Part shown: positions 1 through 6,656 of the stretch, one piece after another
Layout of the letters: each line of letters opens with the position of its first letter
Position numbering within the stretch: position 1 is the first letter of the stretch
From: Sedimentisphaerales bacterium
Lineage (GTDB): Bacteria > Planctomycetota > Phycisphaerae > Sedimentisphaerales > SG8-4
Direction: 5' to 3'
Length of the DNA stretch: 14,760 nt
Assembly: GCA_016932895.1 (NCBI GenBank)
Contig: JAFGCA010000119.1
Location: 1-14,760 of the forward strand
Translations under genes and position numbers: made by a program
The notes under the pieces: model-generated
Told to the model about the DNA's origin: nothing
Seen by the model: only the letters and a program-made list of their open reading frames with translations
Database searches by the model: none

Positions 1-13
1 GTTCCCGGCCCAG

Positions 14-36
14 ATCCTTCGCCTGCGGCTCAGGAT
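14..36. repeat. Imperfect palindrome resembling a dispersed intergenic repeat
   Basis: The symmetric structure is ATCCT-tc-GCC-tgc-GGC-tc-AGGAT, followed by GACA. The sequence CTTCGCCTGCGGCTCAGGAT looks like the CTTCGC...GCTCAGGATGACA type of intergenic element that I recall being scattered through many bacterial genomes and metagenome assemblies. That resemblance is from memory and was not checked. Only one copy is visible in this window. It lies about 180 bases upstream of the TPR gene and has no obvious promoter or terminator role. Confidence 0.4.
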
Positions 37-87
37 GACAAACGCCCAAGGAGTCTTCCGAGTCTGTATGAGACATTCCGTGCGGTT

Positions 88-115
88 TTGATGTTCTTTC
101 GGCGTTCTGTATGCT
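88..115 (+). promoter_or_regulatory. Candidate sigma70-like promoter of the TPR gene
   Basis: TTGATG (88-93), a 16-base spacer and TATGCT (110-115). Each hexamer matches the consensus at four of six positions. It would give a leader of roughly 95 bases before the ATG at 218. This is a weak call based on hexamers alone. Confidence 0.25.
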
Positions 116-217
116 TTTCATAGACGAGGGTTGTGTATTCATCGTAGGGCACACGGCCGCAGGAGGCGGTACGGCTTCGTCCGGTGTACATGTCTCTGCA
201 ATTGAGGTAAACGCAGT

Positions 218-1195
218 ATGGCACAAAAAAGATCGGGCAGACGCAGCCCTTTACAGTATGACGGTGACGATCATTTCGCCGGCGCATTCGCGAGACGACA
301 CGAAGACTCTGCTCCGCCGGCCGCGCCGCCCGGGCGTCCGGCAAGAGTCTCCCGGCCCGCGCCGCCTCGGCGTCCGGAAAGTGTCTCGCGACCGGTGCGT
401 CCCGCACGGCGCCACACCGTTCGCTGGACCCTTGTCGGCATTGCAGTGATACTGGCGGCGTTTTACGGATCCGTCAGAGCAGGGGTAATCAGCTTGGACG
501 GTGTCAGAGTGGCGGTGCTCAGTCGTGTTGCGGGGGTTTGTCCGGACCGTGCCGGCGCCTACACGTTCCTGGGCAAGCATTACAACGCCTCCGGTCACAC
601 CAAGAAGGCTGTTGACGCCTGCGAGCGACTGGTCAAAGTCCAGCCCGATGATCCGGAGGCCCACATTCTCCTGGGCGATGCCTACACCGACGAGAGCCGC
701 CCGGAAGAGGCGATCGCGTGCTACCAGGCGGCGCTGAAACTGGACCCGAACTGCTTCAATGCCCACTGCGGGCTCGGCAAAGCGTATTCGGATTTGGGGC
801 GCTATGGCAAGGCGATTGAGTCATACGAGCGGGCGGCGACAATCAAGCCGGATTCGGCTGCCGTGCACGTCTCTCTGGGGCTGGCGTTTTCCAACTCCGG
901 TCGCTACGAAGAAGCAATGCAGGCGTTCAAGCATGCCAAAGACCTCGATCCGGAGATCAACGAGGTCCAGGTGATCTCGGGCAGGGCCTATATGGAGGCC
1001 GGGCTGTACGATCAAGCCATCGAATGCTTCAGGGGGGCCGTCCTCACCGACCAGACCCACGCTCGGGCGTACTACAATCTGGGCAAGGCCTATCTCGTCG
1101 TTGGCGACCGCGATTTGGCGCTCCAGCAACAGCGTATTCTCGAGACGCTGGATTCCAAGCTGGCCGGCCAACTCCTCAATCTGATCAACCGGTAA
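218..1195 (+). CDS. Membrane-anchored TPR-repeat protein
   Basis: This 325-residue protein has a Pro/Arg-rich N-terminal tail (about 1-70), one hydrophobic segment (about 70-93, containing LVGIAVILAAFYG), and about six consecutive 34-residue tetratricopeptide repeats from residue 110 to the C-terminus. The TPR signature is clear: AHILLGDAY, AIACYQAALKLDP, AHCGLGKAYSDLGRY, YYNLGKAY. TPR solenoids mediate protein-protein contacts. The basic tail before the membrane segment predicts the tail in the cytoplasm and the TPR domain outside it (inference). The tail contains a 12-residue tandem duplication. The start is supported by GAGGT at 204-208, nine bases before the ATG. No catalytic domain is visible, so the partner and process are unknown. 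A six-base stem (GGAACG/CGTTCC, 1206-1222) lies just after the stop. The TPR call is secure; the role is open. Confidence 0.9.
   Translation: MAQKRSGRRSPLQYDGDDHFAGAFARRHEDSAPPAAPPGRPARVSRPAPPRRPESVSRPVRPARRHTVRWTLVGIAVILAAFYGSVRAGVISLDGVRVAVLSRVAGVCPDRAGAYTFLGKHYNASGHTKKAVDACERLVKVQPDDPEAHILLGDAYTDESRPEEAIACYQAALKLDPNCFNAHCGLGKAYSDLGRYGKAIESYERAATIKPDSAAVHVSLGLAFSNSGRYEEAMQAFKHAKDLDPEINEVQVISGRAYMEAGLYDQAIECFRGAVLTDQTHARAYYNLGKAYLVVGDRDLALQQQRILETLDSKLAGQLLNLINR
333..390 (+). repeat. 36-base tandem duplication within the TPR gene
   Basis: GGCGTCCGGCAAGAGTCTC (from 333) recurs as GGCGTCCGGAAAGTGTCTC (from 369), a period of 36 bases. At protein level two diverged 12-residue units share a VSRP core (RPARVSRPAPP, then RPESVSRPVRP) in the Pro/Arg-rich N-terminal tail. 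The in-frame copy with few mismatches suggests a fairly recent duplication in a disordered segment. Confidence 0.6.
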
Positions 1196-1303
1196 TCAAC
1201 CGGGAGGAACGTCAGGCGTTCCCGCGCGCCCCTGCGCCGAGGTCGCGGTCGGTAAATCGACCGATAAATCGTATGCTGCCGCAGCAAAAACCGCAGATTT
1301 CGC

Positions 1304-1332
1304 TTGACAATTCCGGGCCGGCGCGATAGGAA
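1304..1332 (+). promoter_or_regulatory. Sigma70-like promoter of the small secreted protein
   Basis: A perfect TTGACA (1304-1309), a 17-base spacer and TAGGAA (1327-1332). The -35 matches six of six positions and the -10 three of six. Transcription would start near 1339 and give a leader of about 190 bases before the ATG at 1530. Confidence 0.5.
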
Positions 1333-1337
1333 AAACG

Positions 1338-1360
1338 GTGGTTAGTTGGAGTCTAACCGT
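1338..1360 (+). promoter_or_regulatory. Hairpin at the 5' end of the leader
   Basis: GGTTAG (1340-1345) pairs with CTAACC (1353-1358) across a seven-base loop, and two G-U pairs extend the stem outward. It lies right at the predicted transcript start, so it could be a 5' stability hairpin or part of a structured leader. There is no T-tract, so it is not a terminator. Confidence 0.35.
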
Positions 1361-1529
1361 CGGTGCGGGGGGAGCCACAGGATTCGTGAGCATTTCTTGG
1401 ATGCATTCCCGTGACTCTTGTTGGGTTGTGGCGATTTTGATCGTCGGTGTACGTACGCACGGATGAGTCGGCCCTACGGATGGGGCGCGACGTGATAGGG
1501 AAGGGCATCAAGTTACAGGGAGGTAAGGT

Positions 1530-2000
1530 ATGAAGAAGTACGCGTTAATGCTGCTGGTGGTGTTGGCATTTCACACGGTCGGCTGGGGTTCTGTGGTCGG
1601 GTTGGTCAGCCCCGGGGCGAATCTCATTCCGAATTCAAGCCTGCGTGTTCGTCCCTCGATGCACATGTCTTCGAGTCTGCCTTCGTCAGTGCGGCTGAAT
1701 CTGCACGGGGGCCTGAATTCATGTACCACCGTGGGACTGAACCGGATGCTGACCTCGTGTTCAACGCCGATCCGATCCGCCGCTTTGTGTCGGACCCCCA
1801 ACTTGCGTCTGGGTGTGCATTCGATCCCAAACCTTACGCCGAATTTGTACCCGGCTGTCTTTTCGGGACTGGGCGGTAACGTGAACGTGGACGTTTCCCA
1901 GATCAGCCACATCAATACGCCTTCGAATGGCGGGACCTCGGGTGGCACGGTCGTGTGGGGTACGTCGAACTCGTCGAGCAGCAGTTCACAATCACCCTAA
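1530..2000 (+). CDS. Small secreted protein of unknown function
   Basis: This 156-residue protein starts with a typical Sec signal peptide: MKKYA, a hydrophobic LMLLVVLAF stretch, and likely cleavage near residue 20 (GWGS). The mature part is rich in Ser, Asn, Leu, Pro and Gly. It contains repeated PNL triplets (TPNL, IPNL, TPNL around residues 90-110), three Cys residues in the middle, a Gly/Val/Asn stretch (GLGGNVNVDV) and a low-complexity Ser/Gln tail ending SSSSSSQSP. I recognise no domain or family. The GGGAGGT ribosome binding site five bases before the ATG, a promoter upstream and a signal peptide together argue for a real gene. It could be a cell-surface or envelope protein. An overlapping reverse-strand frame lacks such signals. 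Confidence 0.7.
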   Translation: MKKYALMLLVVLAFHTVGWGSVVGLVSPGANLIPNSSLRVRPSMHMSSSLPSSVRLNLHGGLNSCTTVGLNRMLTSCSTPIRSAALCRTPNLRLGVHSIPNLTPNLYPAVFSGLGGNVNVDVSQISHINTPSNGGTSGGTVVWGTSNSSSSSSQSP

Positions 2001-2176
2001 CGGATGGCGCCGCAGCGGGAACCGGCCGTGGCGGTCGTACCCGCCTGGATGTATCTGGGTCCGCCGCAGGGCAAGGCCGGCCGTGAGCCGTGCCGACCGC
2101 GCTCGCTCCCGGCACAGTGACAGCCGGCATCGAAATCTCTTACGAAACGCGATCGTTCGTTGTTTGAGACGAAACA

Positions 2177-2216
2177 GCATATGACCCGTGCGCCGTCGAG
2201 GCGCCGGGTCGTATGC
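2177..2216. terminator. Strong hairpin between convergent genes
   Basis: The outer arms GCATATGACCCG (2177-2188) and CGGGTCGTATGC (2205-2216) pair over 12 positions with one T-G pair. After a single bulged T, GCGCC (2190-2194) pairs with GGCGC (2200-2204) around a GTCGA loop. It lies 36 bases past the stop of the reverse-strand flavoprotein gene, where the continuing transcript reads TGTTTCGTC, a poor T-tract. It probably serves as a terminator or 3'-end stabiliser for that gene and perhaps also for the forward gene ending at 2000. Confidence 0.55.
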
Positions 2217-2251
2217 GCGGCAGACGCGGAGAATCGTGGACCTCAAAGGGG

Positions 2252-2812
2252 TTAGCTGTCCGCTGGAAGCTGCATCCCCAGTTGGTAGGCGTCTTCGAGC
2301 CGCTTGGGTTTGTCGCGGATTGCGCCGCGGGGTCCGACGCCCGGGACAACGATCGTCGATGCCAACTCCATTTCGAGATACGCGAGGCTGTTCTCGAAGA
2401 ATTCGATGATGGGTCTCCAGGTCCTCTCGCTTTCCTCCTCGAGGACCACGGCGACGAGGGCGCGTTTGCCGCGTATCTGCGGGCGGTTGCTTTCGCAATT
2501 GAAGTACACGAAGCGGTCGATGAAGGCTTTCATCAGCGCCGTCGGCCCGTACCAATAGACCGGTGTGCCGAACACGAGGACGTCGCTGGCGGCGATTTTA
2601 GGATAGATGAGGCGCATGTCGTCATCCTTGCTGCACGGCCTGCCGTGCCAGCAGGCGTGACAGCCGTCGCATTCGCGCACGGCCAGATCCCCCAGACGCA
2701 GGACCTCTGCTTCGGCACCTGCGTCGCGTGCGCCGGCGACAATGGCGGAGACGAGAATATCCGTGTTCCCTGCTTTGCGAGGGCTTCCCACGACGGCCAG
2801 GACCTTTGTCAT
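2252..2812 (-). CDS. Flavodoxin-fold oxidoreductase, iron-sulfur flavoprotein type
   Basis: This 186-residue protein belongs to the NADPH-dependent FMN reductase/flavodoxin-like superfamily. The N-terminal beta strand and phosphate loop read VLAVVGSPRKAGNT (residues 4-17), which binds the FMN phosphate in this family. The FGTPVYWYGPTALMKAFIDR segment (about 80-100) is the usual flavin-contacting loop. Cys48, Cys51, Cys54 and Cys60 form CxxCxxC-x5-C, the compact spacing known for the [4Fe-4S] cluster of iron-sulfur flavoproteins (Isf), so it probably passes electrons between a cluster and FMN (inference). A GTG at 2824 is also in frame, but the ATG at 2812 has GGTGA eight bases upstream and puts the first strand at the usual place. 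It has its own promoter and is separated from the upstream LamG gene by a terminator. Substrate and partner are unknown. Confidence 0.88.
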   Translation of the reverse strand: MTKVLAVVGSPRKAGNTDILVSAIVAGARDAGAEAEVLRLGDLAVRECDGCHACWHGRPCSKDDDMRLIYPKIAASDVLVFGTPVYWYGPTALMKAFIDRFVYFNCESNRPQIRGKRALVAVVLEEESERTWRPIIEFFENSLAYLEMELASTIVVPGVGPRGAIRDKPKRLEDAYQLGMQLPADS

Positions 2813-2867
2813 TTTCGATCTCACCCAACGATTCTTACCTGCGGTGGCTTCTTGGTTGTGCAGGGGG

Positions 2868-2895
2868 ATTGTACCGGCGGATCGCCGGTCTGCAA
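2868..2895 (-). promoter_or_regulatory. Promoter of the flavoprotein gene with an inverted repeat in the spacer
   Basis: On the reverse strand, TTGCAG (2890-2895), a 16-base spacer and TACAAT (2868-2873). The -10 matches five of six positions. The perfect inverted repeat ACCGGCG-gat-CGCCGGT (2873-2889) fills the spacer, the position of a repressor or MerR-like operator. Transcription would start near 2861, about 50 bases before the ATG. Confidence 0.45.
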
Positions 2896-2932
2896 CGATC
2901 TTGTCAAGATGCCCCCTGGCGGCGGCAGCGGC

Positions 2933-2982
2933 ACGCGAAAACAGAAAGGCCCATGTGTGGCCGGGGAGCCACGCATGGGCCT
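2933..2982 (-). terminator. Terminator of the LamG/dockerin gene
   Basis: Arms 2947-2961 and 2968-2982 pair over 15 positions (AGGCCCATG...CATGGGCCT at the outside) with a single A-C mismatch in the reverse-strand RNA and a six-base loop. The reverse transcript then reads TTCTGTTTTC. It lies 38 bases after the stop at 3020 and separates this gene from the flavoprotein gene. Confidence 0.75.
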
Positions 2983-3019
2983 CATTGACGAAGGAGCCAT
3001 CAACCGGTTTTCCTGGCGA

Positions 3020-6000
3020 CTATGGCCAGAGCCGCTCTTCGAGCCACTGGCCGGCCAGGATGGCATAGTCGTTGAAGTTGACCTTTCTGGAATTGATCTG
3101 CTCGGCGTCCCACAATTCGGCCGGGGAGCCGACGGGAGTGTAGATCTCGGGCGGCATTACGGTTCCGCCGTTCTCTACCGTGGCGATTTCCTCGGCGCTC
3201 AGAGCCCAATCGTAGATACGCACGTCATCGACGCGGCCGTCCCAGGCGCCGTCGGCGTCCTTTCCGCCCCGGCCGACCAGGACCTTCGTATAGCCCGTCG
3301 TCGTGCCGACCGCCGGCTCGGCTTCGAAACCGGGGATATTGAGGGCCCCGTTGATGTAGAGGCGGACCACCTCGCCGCTCTTCCAGGTAACGGCCACGTG
3401 TTGCCATTCGGTGGTCTGCACGCCACTGGAACTCTCGTTTTCCTGATTACCTCCCGTCGAGGTTACACCGTACTTGATGACGTTCGTGCCGCCGCTGCTG
3501 CCGCCGGCAACGTCGTACCGTATGTCCCTCTGGTCGGTACCGTCCGGATCGGTGAAGATAATGAAGCCCTTGTCGGTGTCGATCACGTTGGACTTGACCC
3601 ACACCGCGACGGTCAAGGCGTCCAGGCCGTTCATGTACGCGGCGGCGCCCGGTTCGTTGACCTCGCCGGCGGCGCCGTCGAAGAGCAGGCAGGCGCCCGT
3701 GCCGTCGAAACCGGGTGTGCCCCAGGTAGCGCCGGTAATGGCGCCGTCTTGGCCGTTCCCGCTGCTGTCGCCGGCGACGGTGCCGGATCCTTCGTTCAGG
3801 TCGTATCGGAGCAGGAGTCGGCCGGTCCGGGTGGAATCTCCCATGAACCAGTCGTTGACCATGATCACCAGGTCGAGATAGTCCACGCGGCAATCCTTGT
3901 TGAGATCGGCCTCCAGCGCGGTGATCTTGTCCAGCACGCAGCGCGGCTGGTAGAGGCGGATGTCGTCGAAATAGGCGACACCGTCGCCTCCGGGCTGCGG
4001 GTTGTCCGGGTCCCCGACGCCCAGAGCGATCTCCGCGACGCTCGCGAGATTGACGCCCTGGTCGGCAAAGTCCTGCAGTGCCACGCTCCACTCGGTCCAC
4101 TGGATCGTCGTCGTGGCGTTCGGGTCCTCGTTGAAGAGGATGCCCCTGTTGCCGACACTGTCGGTCAGCGCTACGTACATGGGTTCGACCGGGTTGCTGG
4201 AGATTCCGACGTCGTTATTCGTCCACGCTGCGGCAGCGTTGGAGAAACTGACGTCGGTGAACGTGGCGGTGGCGGCCTCCGCCTGATTGCTGCTCGTGAC
4301 CGCCAGTCCGGCCTGTCGGGTCCCGATGAGCCCCACGACCTGCGAGCCGCCAATCGGAATCCACTTACTGCCGTTGGACGAGTAATTCGCGCGGACCAAG
4401 CCGCCGCTGGTGATTTCCAGACGCAGCCAGATCGGCGCCGCCAGGCTGGCTTGCTGCTGCGCGACCGTGGTGTTCTGGCCGTCGCTGGCACGAAGCTGGA
4501 GGATCAGGCCGCCGCCCGGACTGACCAGCAGGGCCGCGTTGACGGCGGAGGCGGCGCCGCCGGTGTCGTCCGTGCCCGGGCCGCGAATCATGACGCCTGC
4601 TTTGGCGGAGGGGGCCGTGGCGTCAAACTCGGTGATTCGCGCCGTGACGGTTGTGCCTCCGGAGGCTTCCTTGTACGCGAAGTGGAATTCATCGGCTGTG
4701 CCGGCCATGTCGGCCCCGGCGCCGGTCACGGTGAACGTCCCGACGGGCGCTTCGACGAAACTGCCGAGACTCGGCGGGTTGCCGCGATACCACAACGAAA
4801 GGGCCTTCACTCCTTTGCGCGTCCAGTCCCGGCCGCACGGAAGATCAGCCGTGTCGGCCTGCGCTTCGGAGTAATTGGGCGCTGCGGAATTCGTGAAGAA
4901 GAAGGGCAGGGCCTGTTGGCCGCCGCGGACGATCTGCGTCTCCGCCACGGGCGGGGGCCAGTTCCCCACGGCCGCTCCCGTCCCGTTGCCGGCCGAGCCC
5001 GGCGCGGGCTCGGACCAGCCGAGGCCGTCCTTCCAGACGTACCAGATACGCCCGCCCGGCTCGCCCGGTGTGATCTCGTCCCCGTACGATTCCATATCGT
5101 CCACGAGGATGAAGTCGGCCACGGTGAACACCCAGACCGCCCCTCTGCTGACGGTGCCGTCGTTGTTCTGCTCGTCGATTCGCCAGTAGTAGGTGGCGCC
5201 GAAGTCCAGGGCCGCCGGCGGGGTGTAGACAGTCGCCGCCTGGTTGCCCACGAAGGCTGTGCCGTCGTTGACGTCGGCGAAGGTCTCACCGAAATAGACA
5301 TCGTGCGTGACGGCGTTATCCCCGGCCACCCAGCTCAGGCTCGTCGTGTCGATCACGTCGGTCGCGCCGTTGGCGGGGTCGGGGGCGTGGGCGTTCTCCA
5401 GAGCGCCCGGGGGCAGAACGATCCCTTCCTTGTACGCCATGAAGTCGATGTCGATCGCGCCGCTCTGAGGCGTTGCGCCCACCTCCATGGCGATATAGGC
5501 ATCGTCGTAGTCGTTGCCCGTGCCGGCCGTGACGATGAATTCGTGCGGTGTCAGGTCGCCGTCCATGTAGATGGTCACCGCGTGGGTCCCCGTCTCGCTG
5601 GTATCGGCCTGGATAACGATCCAGAATTCGTGCCAGGCCGTGGGATCCGCGATCTCGAGGATGTTGATCTCTCCGTCGTCGTCGTCTTGCAGGTCGACGT
5701 CGTCGGTGGGATCGGCGCCGTTGAGCTTGGGCATGACCAGGCCGCCGGTTTGCAGTTCGTCGTCGTCCGAGGCCAGCGCCAGAGCGAACGAGATCAGCTT
5801 GTCGTCGTCGGGCTGGCGGACGCCGAAGTTGCCCTTGCCGCCGTCATGGGTCAGGTATCCGTCCCCTTCGGCCGGGTAGGCGCTGGTCGAGCCGCCCCCG
5901 TCGGGGTGCAGGTCGTCCAGCGGCGGCGTCGTGGCCACACGGGCCCGAAACGAGATCGTGACGCCGGTGTCGAGCCATGCGGCGGCGGCATCTGCGATGT

Positions 6001-6358
6001 CGTTAGTGGCGCTGTGCCCGAAGAAGATCTTGCGATTGCTCCCCGGGTCGTCCAGGTCGAAGTCCCGCGGGTCTCCCGTGTCCTGGAGCCGCAGGAAGGC
6101 GACGTCCCCTTCGGTCAGGGCGCTGGCGCCGCCCGGGCGGCCCTCGCCGATGACCGAGCCGTCCCATTCGTCCGAGCCGTTGTCATGGTCCCAGGTGCCG
6201 TCGAGCGACTCGAAGGGGCCTCCGGCCGTGGCGTCGTCACCGGTGTAGACGTACGTCCAGCCGCCGGTCGGATCGGGGAAGTCCACGCCGCCGTAGGCCG
6301 AGGCGACGATTCCCGAAAGGATGAGAAGAAAAGCTGCCTGAATACATGTTCGAACCAT
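3020..6358 (-). CDS. Secreted multidomain LamG / dockerin-like protein
   Basis: This 1112-residue exported protein has a Sec signal peptide (1-23, ending ASAYGG). An Asp-rich concanavalin-like region follows (about 25-315; YMDGDLTPHEF). A Fn3-like module (about 320-415) carries SWVAGDNAVTHDVYFGE and TYYWRIDE. After a VDDMESYGDE linker comes a region with a DUF1349-like beta sandwich (about 538-708; AGVMIRG, LRLEITSGG). A strand-rich segment ends FDDIRLY, and a dockerin-like EF motif (about 813-839) reads DLNKDCRVDYLDLVIMVNDW. A LamG/concanavalin domain (about 843-1063) contains LLRYDLNEGSG, LTVAVWVKS, WQHVAVTW and VDDVRIYDWALS. The C-terminus, FNDYAILAGQWLEERLWP, looks like half of a second dockerin repeat. 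It probably binds polysaccharide or other surface ligands; no catalytic domain is recognisable. AGGAGG at 6367-6372 sets the start. The opposite strand has a 4.3-kb stop-free frame, judged to be a shadow. Confidence 0.9.
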   Translation of the reverse strand: MVRTCIQAAFLLILSGIVASAYGGVDFPDPTGGWTYVYTGDDATAGGPFESLDGTWDHDNGSDEWDGSVIGEGRPGGASALTEGDVAFLRLQDTGDPRDFDLDDPGSNRKIFFGHSATNDIADAAAAWLDTGVTISFRARVATTPPLDDLHPDGGGSTSAYPAEGDGYLTHDGGKGNFGVRQPDDDKLISFALALASDDDELQTGGLVMPKLNGADPTDDVDLQDDDDGEINILEIADPTAWHEFWIVIQADTSETGTHAVTIYMDGDLTPHEFIVTAGTGNDYDDAYIAMEVGATPQSGAIDIDFMAYKEGIVLPPGALENAHAPDPANGATDVIDTTSLSWVAGDNAVTHDVYFGETFADVNDGTAFVGNQAATVYTPPAALDFGATYYWRIDEQNNDGTVSRGAVWVFTVADFILVDDMESYGDEITPGEPGGRIWYVWKDGLGWSEPAPGSAGNGTGAAVGNWPPPVAETQIVRGGQQALPFFFTNSAAPNYSEAQADTADLPCGRDWTRKGVKALSLWYRGNPPSLGSFVEAPVGTFTVTGAGADMAGTADEFHFAYKEASGGTTVTARITEFDATAPSAKAGVMIRGPGTDDTGGAASAVNAALLVSPGGGLILQLRASDGQNTTVAQQQASLAAPIWLRLEITSGGLVRANYSSNGSKWIPIGGSQVVGLIGTRQAGLAVTSSNQAEAATATFTDVSFSNAAAAWTNNDVGISSNPVEPMYVALTDSVGNRGILFNEDPNATTTIQWTEWSVALQDFADQGVNLASVAEIALGVGDPDNPQPGGDGVAYFDDIRLYQPRCVLDKITALEADLNKDCRVDYLDLVIMVNDWFMGDSTRTGRLLLRYDLNEGSGTVAGDSSGNGQDGAITGATWGTPGFDGTGACLLFDGAAGEVNEPGAAAYMNGLDALTVAVWVKSNVIDTDKGFIIFTDPDGTDQRDIRYDVAGGSSGGTNVIKYGVTSTGGNQENESSSGVQTTEWQHVAVTWKSGEVVRLYINGALNIPGFEAEPAVGTTTGYTKVLVGRGGKDADGAWDGRVDDVRIYDWALSAEEIATVENGGTVMPPEIYTPVGSPAELWDAEQINSRKVNFNDYAILAGQWLEERLWP

Positions 6359-6562
6359 GATGTGACCCTCCTAACGTATAGAGAACAATCCGTGGTTGAA
6401 CGTGATGCACGCGGAGAATCCGCTTATCGAGGCAAATCCTCCGAAAACAGCATTTCATGCTCCAAGCGCATAGACAGCCGCTCGTATACAAATTTGCCTT
6501 TTGGCCGATGATGACCTCAGACCACACCATCTGTATTTATAGCAGATCGGCCGGCTTCATTC

Positions 6563-6594
6563 AAAGAAAAAAGCAGCGGCTCGGGGTCCCGCTG
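6563..6594 (-). terminator. Intrinsic terminator after the MBL gene
   Basis: On the reverse strand, CAGCGG pairs with CCGCTG across a nine-base loop (arms 6589-6594 and 6574-6579), followed by C and TTTTTTCTTTG. This is the best classical rho-independent terminator in the window. It lies 63 bases past the MBL stop and upstream of the LamG gene, so the two same-strand genes are probably not one operon. Confidence 0.7.
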
Positions 6595-6629
6595 TCGGTG
6601 CAGCATCCGGGACTTCGGCACGGGAGACG

Positions 6630-6652
6630 AAAACCGTGATTCTTCACGGTTT
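6630..6652 (-). terminator. Hairpin directly after the MBL stop codon
   Basis: AAACCGTGA (6631-6639) and TCACGGTTT (6644-6652) form a perfect nine-base stem with a four-base loop, starting four bases past the stop of the MBL gene. The reverse transcript continues with only one further T. It may act with the stronger terminator at 6563-6594 as a tandem, or protect the 3' end. Confidence 0.5.
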
Positions 6653-6656
6653 CCTC

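Larger units (their letters stand above)
1196..1529. other. Intergenic region and long leader upstream of the small secreted protein
   Basis: These 334 bases have no convincing gene. They hold a short hairpin after the TPR stop (1206-1222), a strong -35 with a plausible -10 (1304-1332), a hairpin just downstream of the expected transcription start (1338-1360), and about 170 further bases of leader with no feature I recognise. The leader ends in a strong ribosome binding site, GGGAGGT (1518-1524). I compared the leader with c-di-GMP, fluoride and other common riboswitch cores from memory and saw no match. Confidence 0.5.

Noticed and set aside
1449..1456. GTACGTAC palindrome in the leader of the small secreted protein
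   Set aside because: Eight bases is too short to support an operator call, and there is no second copy or promoter overlap.
5675..5686. GTC trinucleotide repeat within the LamG gene
   Set aside because: It encodes an Asp run in an acidic segment and is explained by codon use, not by a separate element.
6449..6461. AGCAT-ttc-ATGCT inverted repeat upstream of the LamG gene
   Set aside because: Five-base arms are common by chance, and no convincing promoter could be placed around it.
2213..6511. A 4.3-kb stop-free forward frame (1432 codons)
   Set aside because: It lies antisense to the flavoprotein and LamG genes, which have signal peptide, ribosome binding sites and clear domain motifs. Its translation has no recognisable domain, and long antisense frames are expected from GC-rich codon bias.
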